From Clostridiales bacterium (GTDB taxonomy: Bacteria; Bacillota; Clostridia; Caldicoprobacterales; DTU083), in contig DUSN01000014.1 of NCBI GenBank assembly GCA_012842605.1, positions 1-64,000 on the forward strand: DNA of 64,000 nt, given 5' to 3'. A model generated the notes under the pieces. The model had not been told where the DNA came from. It worked only from the letters and a program-made list of their open reading frames with translations, and ran no database searches. Within the stretch, counting starts at the first letter, position 1; each line of letters starts with the position of its first letter. Positions 27,610 through 35,407 of the stretch are shown here, in pieces. A program made the translations under genes and the position numbers.

Positions 27610-28503
27610 TTGAAGAAAAGAAGACCAGTCACAGCCGGCAGTGTGGTATTCGATATTATAATATACGGATTGCTGGCTTTAATAGCAGCCTGCATGCTAT
27701 ACCCGTTTCTGAATGTTATTGCCGTTTCGATAAGTGACTACAGCTCTTATCTGAAAAACCCCCTTCGTATTTTACCCGGCAAGCTTGACTTTAGTGCTTT
27801 TGAATATGTATTCAGCAGCTCACTGATACTGTCCAGTTATCGCAATACCATAATAATCACAATTGGCGGAACCCTAATTTCACTGACGCTGACCATACTG
27901 ACTGCTTACCCTTTGTCCAAGAAGCATCTGAAGGGTAAAAGAGCAATAATGAACCTGTTTATATTCAGCATGCTGTTCAGCGGTGGTATCATTCCAAGCT
28001 TCTATCTTATCCGCAGCCTGAAATTGCTGGATACACTATGGGCACTGATCCTACCCGGAACAATATCTGCTTATAACATCATCTTAATGAAAAACTTTTT
28101 TTCCTCTCTGCCTGAGAGTCTTGAAGAGGCAGCAAAAATTGACGGTGCGTCAGATTTATATATTCTAAGAAAAATCATTATTCCGCTCTCCACTCCCATC
28201 ATAGCTACTATCGGACTGTTCGTATGCGTCGGATACTGGAACAGCTATTTCAGTGCCGTGCTGTATATCCGTGACCAGCAAAAATGGACATTGCAGCTGC
28301 TTCTGAGGGAGATTATCATGTCTGCCAATACTCAACTTCTCAGTTCAGGAGGCAACCTGGCAGAAATCTCAAAGGATGCAATTCCGCCACAGACTATCAA
28401 ATACGCTACCCTTATTGTAGTGGTCCTTCCTATCCTGTGTGTATATCCCTTCCTGCAGAAATACTTTGTAAAAGGCATGATGTTGGGTGCAGTAAAAGGT
28501 TAA
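27610..28503 (+). CDS. ABC transporter permease, LplC/YtcP-like (second subunit)
   Basis: About 297 residues, six transmembrane helices, EAA loop EEAAKIDGASDLYILRKIIIPLSTPI. The C-terminal YVVLPILCVYPFLQKYFVKGMMLGAVKG-type end (here VLPILCVYPFLQKYFVKGMM) is standard for this permease family. TTG 27610 is preferred because GAAGGAGG lies 10 bases upstream and the previous gene ends one base before it. Forms a heterodimer with the preceding permease. Confidence 0.92.
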   Translation: MKKRRPVTAGSVVFDIIIYGLLALIAACMLYPFLNVIAVSISDYSSYLKNPLRILPGKLDFSAFEYVFSSSLILSSYRNTIIITIGGTLISLTLTILTAYPLSKKHLKGKRAIMNLFIFSMLFSGGIIPSFYLIRSLKLLDTLWALILPGTISAYNIILMKNFFSSLPESLEEAAKIDGASDLYILRKIIIPLSTPIIATIGLFVCVGYWNSYFSAVLYIRDQQKWTLQLLLREIIMSANTQLLSSGGNLAEISKDAIPPQTIKYATLIVVVLPILCVYPFLQKYFVKGMMLGAVKG

Positions 28504-28560
28504 GTTGTTTTCTATTAATTAATAATAGAAAAATACATCAAGAAAAGAGGAGGAAAAAGA

Positions 28561-30165
28561 ATGAAGAAGCTTTTGGCAATGTTGCTCATTTCCGTACTGA
28601 TGGTTTCCCTGTTTGTCGGCTGCAGCAGCAATACATCAGGCAGTAACCCGACAGACAAGCCAACCCAGGAGCCTGCAGGCAGCTCAACCGGTAATGATAA
28701 TCCGGGTGACAGTTCCTCAGCACCTGAAGAACAGGATAATGAACTGTACACATTTAAAATGTTCGCCAATTTTACTCCGGCCGAACAGAGTGAGGCAGAC
28801 AAATCTTTCTTTGCAGCTGTTGAAAAAGCAAACAATGTTAAGATTGAGCTGGAGGTTCCTCCGGCAACCAACTATGCTGAGCGCCTTCAGATTATGATGG
28901 CTGGCGGCGATTATCCCGAAGTTGTGTTGTTTCCCGGCGAAAGAGACAAGATATTGCTTGATGCAGTGGAAAACGGAGTAGTTATTCCTATTAACCAATA
29001 TCTTGAAAATGCACCGAATCTCATGCAGTATACATATAACATTTCCTGGGACTCCCTTAAGTTCAAGGGAGATGACCAGATTTATGGTGTACCGAGAACC
29101 AGTATCGCCAGGGCAGACGGTTATATTGTAAGAAAAGACTGGTTGGATAATCTGGGCATGACCATACCGGAAGGCGGAGCCGTAACAAAGGATGAGTTTG
29201 TAGAAATTCTCAGGGCATTTACAGAAGACGATCCCGACGGAAACGGAATAGATGATACCTATGGCTTTGCAGCAAACTCCGATGCAGAAGGCAATATGGG
29301 ACCCATTCTTACCTGGCCTTTCGGACTCAATGGCTGGCAAAAAGCAGACAAAGGTCCATATGAATATATGAACCTTCAGTTCAGCAAGGAACATGATAAT
29401 TTCAAGAAAGCCCTGGAATTCACCAGAGATCTTTGGGCAAAGGGCTATATTGATCCCGACTGGCCGGTAACCAAGCGTGAAACCGCTATCGAGAGATTCA
29501 AGCAGGGTATAAACGGTGTCATCGGTGAATTTTCGGGCTGGGTTGCTCAGTATATTACTGACATGACTCCCATATTCCCGGATGTGGAATTAACCTATAT
29601 AACCGGTGTTAAGGATGACAACGGCAAGGTTGAAGGAGGGAGCTTCGGCACAGGCTTCTGGGGATTGTGGACAATTACAAGTTCTGCAGAAAAACCCGAG
29701 CGGATTATCAGTGTATTTGACTGGATGCTTTCCGATGAAGGTTGGCCTACAGTAAACTACGGGCCTGAAGGAGTCACCTATAATGTAGAAGACGGGAAGA
29801 TGGTTGCAACGGATCTCTATGCCAAGTATTCATGGGGCAGGGCTATTTTAAGAAGGAACAATGATCCGGCATTCTTCATCCCCCTGAGCACCAGCGAAGA
29901 GATGAAGCCCAAACTGGAAAAATGGCTGAGTACCTGCATTGAGCAGGCTATATTCTCTAAGGACAGAGGATATAGGCCACCTGCCGCAGATGATCCGGTA
30001 TATATTGACTACCAGAAAACAATGAACCAGGCTATTTCCAAGATCATAGTAGGTGAAAGACCGGTCAGCGACTGGGACCAGATCCTGGACGAATGGTACA
30101 AGAATGGCGGAGAAGCTTATATACAGCAGGTTAATGACTTTATAAAGAGTGTAGAGGGACAATAA
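28561..30165 (+). CDS. Extracellular solute-binding lipoprotein (LplA/YtcQ-type)
   Basis: 534 residues. The signal peptide MKKLLAMLLISVLMVSL ends in the lipobox FVGC, followed by a Ser/Pro/Thr/Asn-rich linker of about 45 residues. The rest is a large cluster-type sugar-binding protein, typical of LplA/YtcQ proteins that bind complex oligosaccharides (rhamnogalacturonan fragments in Bacillus). A calcium-like loop DPDGNGIDDTYGF (near residue 220) is a family hallmark. GAGGAGGAAAAAGA precedes the ATG. It is the highest-expressed member of such operons as a rule; a terminator follows. Confidence 0.95.
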   Translation: MKKLLAMLLISVLMVSLFVGCSSNTSGSNPTDKPTQEPAGSSTGNDNPGDSSSAPEEQDNELYTFKMFANFTPAEQSEADKSFFAAVEKANNVKIELEVPPATNYAERLQIMMAGGDYPEVVLFPGERDKILLDAVENGVVIPINQYLENAPNLMQYTYNISWDSLKFKGDDQIYGVPRTSIARADGYIVRKDWLDNLGMTIPEGGAVTKDEFVEILRAFTEDDPDGNGIDDTYGFAANSDAEGNMGPILTWPFGLNGWQKADKGPYEYMNLQFSKEHDNFKKALEFTRDLWAKGYIDPDWPVTKRETAIERFKQGINGVIGEFSGWVAQYITDMTPIFPDVELTYITGVKDDNGKVEGGSFGTGFWGLWTITSSAEKPERIISVFDWMLSDEGWPTVNYGPEGVTYNVEDGKMVATDLYAKYSWGRAILRRNNDPAFFIPLSTSEEMKPKLEKWLSTCIEQAIFSKDRGYRPPAADDPVYIDYQKTMNQAISKIIVGERPVSDWDQILDEWYKNGGEAYIQQVNDFIKSVEGQ

Positions 30166-30227
30166 TTCCTTTTATTCAAGCATTATTATAAAACACACTC
30201 AAAACAAATACGGGCAGTAACTTGTCC

Positions 30228-30262
30228 TGCCGGCCCCACAATCATGCGGGACCGGCAATTTT
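30228..30262 (+). terminator. Terminator (or attenuator) after the binding-protein gene
   Basis: TGCCGGCCCC pairs with GGGACCGGCA with one mismatch, followed by ATTTTTGCTTTT. It separates the abundant binding protein from the downstream enzymes. Confidence 0.75.
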
Positions 30263-30332
30263 TGCTTTTGATCAGCAGCGGTTTGAATAATGTCAGTATA
30301 AATAAAGCATCGATATGAAAGGAGAGCAGTTT

Positions 30333-32558
30333 ATGGAATTCAAACATTATCGTATTGATAAGGATTTAATTATAATAGGTGCCGGTGTACCTGGAATATG
30401 CGCAGCTATACAGGCTGCAAGGCTGGGGTTGTCGGTTGCCCTGATTAATAACAGGGGATATCTGGGCGGCAACTCCAGTGCAGAAATAGGTGTCAGTGTC
30501 GATGGAGCGGACGGGGCACAGGAATTCAACCATTATTCCAGGGAAGCAGGCATCGTGGATGAACTGCGTATAGAAGATCTATACCGCAATCCTCAGAAGA
30601 ACAGGTACATATGGGATACAGTACTTATTGATGCTGTTCGTAAAGAACCTAACATCCAGGTGTTCCTGAACACCAATATCGACAAGGTAGAAATGAACAG
30701 CAATAAAGAAATACAGTATGTCTCAGGTTCGCAGCTGGGCAGCGAGAAGCGTTTTGATTTTTATGGACACTTCTTCCTGGATGATACGGGAGACGGAACC
30801 GTAGGATATTTATCCGGTGCTGAGTACCGCATGGGCAGAGAAGCGAAAAGTGAATTCAATGAAAGGATTGCTCCGGATAAAGCAGACGATTATGTAATTC
30901 CAAGCACCCTTACTTTCCATGCAGCAGATACCGGAAAGCCAATCCGCTACATACGGCCGGATTTTGCCATTGATCTGACAAAAACTGATGTTCTGAAATA
31001 CCGTGTTATTCCTAAAAATGAATTCTGGCGTTTTCATTGGTTTTATGAGGCAACCGGCAAGATCAATCAAATCGAAAACAGTGAAGAGATTATACAAATG
31101 CACCGTGAACTGGTTTATGGCATATGGGATTATGTTAAAAACAGCGGTGAATATCCATCCGAGCAATATGATTTGATATATGTTGCCCCAGTTCCCGGAA
31201 AACGTGAATCTCGCCGCCTGATGGGAGATTATATCTTAAAGGAAAGCGATATTGTTGAACAAAAGGATTTTGAAGATACTGTAGGACATGGCGGATGGTC
31301 CATTGATCTTCATGCATTGGATGGCTTTTTCTCCAAGGATCTGGTAAATGAGCATATCTTCTTAAAAGGCATATACCAAATACCATATCGAACCGGATAC
31401 TCGAGAAACATTGATAACCTGTTCATGGCAGGCCGATGCATGTCAACTACCCATGTTGCATTCGGGACAACACGGGTTATGGCTACCCTTAGCACATTGG
31501 GTCAGGCGCTGGGAGCAGCAGCTTATCTTTGCTGTAAATATGATACGACACCCCGGGGAGTTTATAAAAACCATATCAAAGAGCTGCAGCAATTACTTTT
31601 AAAGTATGATCAGTATATAGTAGGCGTAAAGAATGAAGATCCGAAAGACATGGCCAGGAAAGCAGAAGTACGGGCATCTTCGATACGTAAGTGCATGATG
31701 GAAGAAGATGAGGATGTACGAGCCCTGGATAATACACTGGGATTTATCTTACCTGCAGACGGTCTGCTTGAATCGGTATCCTTGAAGCTCAAAGCATCTG
31801 CTGATACAGAGCTGAGATATAAAGTTTATGAGCCTGTCAAGAAGGAGAATTACAATCCTGAAAACAAAATTGCTGAAGGTGTCATTAAGGTTAAAAGCTC
31901 TGAAAGTTTTATCTGGGTTGATTTGCCCGTCAACAGGAGCATAGATAAAAACAAGATATTCATAGAGATAGAAGCAAATCCGGTGATAAAAGTTGCCTAT
32001 GCCAATAAGAACCTAACCGGTGTAGTTACTATGGAAAAGGTATCCAACAAGGGTGCTACACTGGTAGATATTGATACTCTCAAGATGAAGGAATTTATAT
32101 GGAGGACATTAAAAACCACAACTCTGTGTTTCCGGACCAAACCGGAGCAGGATGTGTATAAAGCCGAAAATATCATTAACGGTTATGCCCGGCCATATGG
32201 TTTGCCAAATATCTGGCTGTCGGATGACAAGGTAGAAGGGGAGTTTGTAAGCCTGTCCTGGCCGGAGAAAAAGTCCTTGTCGGAGATTATTCTTTATCTT
32301 GATTCAGACTTAAACCATAGGATTCATTTCAGGCCTGCAGACAATAATCTGATACCTGAAATAGTAAAGGACTATAATGTATATTACAAATCAGGAGACA
32401 GTTATACAAAACTGCATGAGGTAAGAGACAACCATCATAGGGTGAACCGAATCGATGCAAAGGGAGTACAGACTGACGAGATAAAGATAGAGTTCCTTGC
32501 TACCAATGGGTGTCCGAGAGTGGGATTATACGAAGTCAGGGTATATGGAATGGAATGA
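30333..32558 (+). CDS. FAD-dependent oxidoreductase with C-terminal extension
   Basis: About 741 residues. The N-terminal FAD-binding domain (PF12831 type) begins DLIIIGAGVPGICAAIQAARLG, then NRGYLGGNSSAEIG. A downstream FAD contact is DNLFMAGRCMSTTHVAFGTTRVMATLSTLGQALGAAA. From about residue 480 there is a beta-rich region that may be carbohydrate-binding (galactose-binding-like fold, with WLSDDKVEGEFVSLSWPEKKSLSEIILYLD). Enzymes of this type occur in plant- or animal-glycan loci, but their reactions are mostly uncharacterised. No signal peptide, so cytosolic. AAGGAGAGC precedes ATG 30333. It ends by overlapping the next gene. Confidence 0.87.
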   Translation: MEFKHYRIDKDLIIIGAGVPGICAAIQAARLGLSVALINNRGYLGGNSSAEIGVSVDGADGAQEFNHYSREAGIVDELRIEDLYRNPQKNRYIWDTVLIDAVRKEPNIQVFLNTNIDKVEMNSNKEIQYVSGSQLGSEKRFDFYGHFFLDDTGDGTVGYLSGAEYRMGREAKSEFNERIAPDKADDYVIPSTLTFHAADTGKPIRYIRPDFAIDLTKTDVLKYRVIPKNEFWRFHWFYEATGKINQIENSEEIIQMHRELVYGIWDYVKNSGEYPSEQYDLIYVAPVPGKRESRRLMGDYILKESDIVEQKDFEDTVGHGGWSIDLHALDGFFSKDLVNEHIFLKGIYQIPYRTGYSRNIDNLFMAGRCMSTTHVAFGTTRVMATLSTLGQALGAAAYLCCKYDTTPRGVYKNHIKELQQLLLKYDQYIVGVKNEDPKDMARKAEVRASSIRKCMMEEDEDVRALDNTLGFILPADGLLESVSLKLKASADTELRYKVYEPVKKENYNPENKIAEGVIKVKSSESFIWVDLPVNRSIDKNKIFIEIEANPVIKVAYANKNLTGVVTMEKVSNKGATLVDIDTLKMKEFIWRTLKTTTLCFRTKPEQDVYKAENIINGYARPYGLPNIWLSDDKVEGEFVSLSWPEKKSLSEIILYLDSDLNHRIHFRPADNNLIPEIVKDYNVYYKSGDSYTKLHEVRDNHHRVNRIDAKGVQTDEIKIEFLATNGCPRVGLYEVRVYGME

Positions 32559-33691
32559 AGAAAGCAGGTATAAGGATGAAAGCCAAGTTAACCAGCAAAG
32601 AACGACTAACCAGGTTGTTTAGCGGCCAGGATATTGACCGCATTCCCATATGGCTCCTGGCACCATACCATCGTCTCGGGTGCTATGCAGATATTTACAA
32701 TATTCCCTGTTACAAGCCTATTGTAGAGTATATTGACAAGTATTGCGACACCTTTGACCGCAGAAGCTTTGACAAAGGATTCTGTTATAATGCCAACCCG
32801 GAAATAAAAAGGGAAAGAGTAGTGGAATACCAGGACGGCAACCGCATTGAAAGAGATATCATACGATACCGTGATATCAGCTTTGAAAAACAATTGTCCA
32901 CCGGCCGGGACGGCACCAGAATAAAACCTATACTGGAGGATCCGGATGAACTGGACAAGATCCTGTCCATCCCTTATGTACCGCTGAAGCCTGAATTGGA
33001 TAAGTTTTTCGAAGAGGAACAGGAACTGGGAGACAGAGGGCTTATGATGCTGGATCTGGGAGATCCTCTTTTACCTTTGTATCATCTTACCAGTGCGGAA
33101 AATTTCTCTTTATGGACAGTCATTGCATATGATAAACTGCTTGCTTTTATGGATCAGCTATATGAAAGGGTATACAATTACTATAAGTACTTTCTGGACA
33201 GAAATGCCGGGGATGTATTTTTTATTGTCGGAGCGGAGTTTGCCGGACCTCCTTTGGTATCTCCTTCAAAGTTTCAGGAAATGTCGGTTCGTTATGTTAA
33301 GGGAATTGTAGATTTAATCAGGGAGTATGGCAAGAAATCCATTGTCCATTATCATGGGAATTTATACAAGATACTGGATGGGATGAAGGAAATCAACCCT
33401 GACGGGTTGCATACCATTGAGGCACCCCCCATTGGAGACTGCACCATTTTACAAGCACGGGAGAAACTGGGCCAGGACATGGTACTGATTGGTAATATCC
33501 AATACGATGATTTAACCAGGTGTACAAAAGAAGAGATTTATGAAATGGTTCGCAATGCTATTGAGGAGGGAAAATCAGGAAGGTTTATATTATCCCCGAC
33601 AGCCGGACCCTATGAAGCCAGCATAGGTGAGCGCACAGTACAAAACTATCTGGCATTCATTGAGGCGGGGATTAAGTATGGTCAGTTATAG
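32555..33691 (+). CDS. Uroporphyrinogen decarboxylase superfamily protein (methyltransferase-like subgroup)
   Basis: About 378 residues, one TIM-barrel of the URO-D/MtaA/CmuA superfamily. Visible features are an N-terminal ERLTRLFSGQDIDRIPIW (the usual start), a metal-type HYHGN, and LHTIEAPPIGDCTI with a possible zinc Cys. It lacks the full set of residues of true heme-pathway HemE, and no heme genes are nearby; the superfamily also includes corrinoid-dependent methyltransferases and many uncharacterised catabolic members. ATG 32555 overlaps the preceding stop (ATGA); ATG 32576 is an alternative. Paired with the FAD oxidoreductase, it may act on a modified (for example methylated) sugar, which is speculation. 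Confidence 0.85.
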   Translation: MKKAGIRMKAKLTSKERLTRLFSGQDIDRIPIWLLAPYHRLGCYADIYNIPCYKPIVEYIDKYCDTFDRRSFDKGFCYNANPEIKRERVVEYQDGNRIERDIIRYRDISFEKQLSTGRDGTRIKPILEDPDELDKILSIPYVPLKPELDKFFEEEQELGDRGLMMLDLGDPLLPLYHLTSAENFSLWTVIAYDKLLAFMDQLYERVYNYYKYFLDRNAGDVFFIVGAEFAGPPLVSPSKFQEMSVRYVKGIVDLIREYGKKSIVHYHGNLYKILDGMKEINPDGLHTIEAPPIGDCTILQAREKLGQDMVLIGNIQYDDLTRCTKEEIYEMVRNAIEEGKSGRFILSPTAGPYEASIGERTVQNYLAFIEAGIKYGQL

Positions 33692-33706
33692 TCTTAAGGT
33701 GACATT

Positions 33707-33737
33707 AAAAGGGGACAGTTTTACACTGTCCCCTTTT
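33707..33737. repeat. GGGGACAGT palindrome (REP-like), copy 3, with terminator-like ends
   Basis: AAAAGGGGACAGT pairs perfectly with ACTGTCCCCTTTT around a 5-base loop. A/T-rich flanks make it able to terminate both the catabolic operon and the minus-strand flotillin gene. Confidence 0.8.
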
Positions 33738-33757
33738 ATGTATTATGTGCACTTATA

Positions 33758-35170
33758 TCATTCTTTAACTGCGGATTCCATTATCTGCTTCGGATCTATC
33801 TTCTCATTATCCTTATTCATGAATTTAGTTAATGCTTCTTTTAAGTCAATGCCAGTAAGTGCTTCAACTACTTCGGGAAGTTCACTGAGTATACTTGTTA
33901 CATTGCGGGTTATTTTGCTGGCTCCTCCCTGACCGCCGTTATCGATAACAACTATCTTATCAAGCTTGGCTAAGGGCTCTGAAATGCTGCGGGCAATTTC
34001 AGGCAGCCTGGATACTATCATTTCAAGGACAGCAGCCTCACCGTACAGCTTATAGGCCTCAGCCTTCAGTTTCATAGCTTCCGCTTCAGCCTTCATTGCA
34101 TCTGCGGCTGCCAGGCCTTTTGCCCTTATTGCTTCAGCTTCTGCATCACCTTTAATTTTTATTGCCTCAGCTTCTGCTTCAGCCTGTTGAATCTTTTGGA
34201 ATTTATATGCTTCTGCTTCTTTTTCGGCACGGTATTTTTCAGCTTCCGCCTGCTTCTTTATTGCAGCTTCCAATTCTTTTTCTTTCTTAATTGCCTGCTG
34301 CTCGGCAATCACAGTCAAACGTTCTTCCTCAAAGAGCTCGGCATTTTTCTCTGCTTCGATAACTTCTTTTCTTATAATATTTTTCTCTATATCATAAGCC
34401 AGATCTGCCTTAGCCTTAGCTTTATCCTGCGCCACCTTATATTCCTGCAGCTTCAGCATTTTTTCCTTTTCAGCGGAAGCAACCATAGTCTCAGCACGCA
34501 GCTCGGCTTCTTTACCCAAGCGGAAAGCTTCAGCGGTTTTTTCTCTTTTTTCTCTGTCAGCTTCTGCTTCTGCTATAGCAGCATCCTTCTTAACTTCTGC
34601 GATCTGTCTGGCACCAAGAGCTTTCAGGTAGCCTTCCCTGTCATCTATGTCACGGATGGTGAATGTTTTGAATTCTAACCCCATCTTATTGAAATCGGCT
34701 GTGGCTACTTCTTCAACCTCATTGGCGAACTTCTCTCTGTCCCGGTATATTTCTTCTACGGACATCTTTGAGATAATTTCACGCAGCTTTCCTTCCAGTA
34801 CATCCTGGGAAGTTGCTTTAATATTTTCAATTGTGCCCTTTTCATTTCCTGTGTTGAACTGCTCTACTGCACTAAGTACACTTTCAAAGTCGGATTTAAC
34901 CTTAATTATAGCTACACCGTCAGCGGATATGGGAACACCGTTTCTGTCCAGGGAATCTGAGGTTCTGACTTCAACCTTGATATTTTCCAGGGAAATCCTG
35001 TCGGTCTGCTCTAAGAATGGTATAACAAGGCCGCCTCTGCCCTGAATAACTCGCCTTTTAAGTCCAGTAACGATTATGGCCTTGTCTTGCGGAGCCTTTT
35101 TCCACATTATAAGAATAAGCAGGATTACCACCACAATAATTCCAAAGACGGCTCCTATAACTTCTGGCAT
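33758..35170 (-). CDS. Flotillin family protein
   Basis: About 470 residues. One N-terminal membrane segment (about 3-25), an SPFH/band 7 domain (residues about 28-200, with AIIVTGLKRRVIQGRGGLVIPFLEQ), then a long helical coiled-coil of EA- and EAEA-repeats (about 200-400), and a C-terminal tail. It organises membrane microdomains at the cell envelope. ATG 35170 is preferred over the ATG two codons upstream because the GGGGGG ribosome site is otherwise too close. No NfeD partner is adjacent, which is unusual for FloT-type loci. Confidence 0.93.
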   Translation of the reverse strand: MPEVIGAVFGIIVVVILLILIMWKKAPQDKAIIVTGLKRRVIQGRGGLVIPFLEQTDRISLENIKVEVRTSDSLDRNGVPISADGVAIIKVKSDFESVLSAVEQFNTGNEKGTIENIKATSQDVLEGKLREIISKMSVEEIYRDREKFANEVEEVATADFNKMGLEFKTFTIRDIDDREGYLKALGARQIAEVKKDAAIAEAEADREKREKTAEAFRLGKEAELRAETMVASAEKEKMLKLQEYKVAQDKAKAKADLAYDIEKNIIRKEVIEAEKNAELFEEERLTVIAEQQAIKKEKELEAAIKKQAEAEKYRAEKEAEAYKFQKIQQAEAEAEAIKIKGDAEAEAIRAKGLAAADAMKAEAEAMKLKAEAYKLYGEAAVLEMIVSRLPEIARSISEPLAKLDKIVVIDNGGQGGASKITRNVTSILSELPEVVEALTGIDLKEALTKFMNKDNEKIDPKQIMESAVKE

Positions 35171-35314
35171 ATACATCCCCCCTATTAGTTCTTTATCCTA
35201 ATTATACCATGTATGGGCAGGTATTTCTAATTTATGGCTGTATAATTTAAAAATATCCCTAATATGAGAAAAGCCTTACTAAAACTATGGCATGAAAGGT
35301 GTAAAATAAAATGA

Positions 35315-35346
35315 AAGCACCCTGCAGATATTCCTGCAGGGTGCTT
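35315..35346. terminator. Terminator of hppA
   Basis: AAGCACCCTGCAG/CTGCAGGGTGCTT, a perfect 13-base stem; the T-run lies on the minus-strand side. Confidence 0.88.
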
Positions 35347-35407
35347 GTAGTAAGCTGACTATATTTAATCTCTGTGTAATTAAATTTCTATATATCTATA
35401 ATTTGTA

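Noticed and set aside
32555-33691. Heme-pathway uroporphyrinogen decarboxylase (HemE)
   Set aside because: The sequence belongs to the superfamily but lacks the full HemE signature, and no heme genes are nearby; the context is sugar catabolism.
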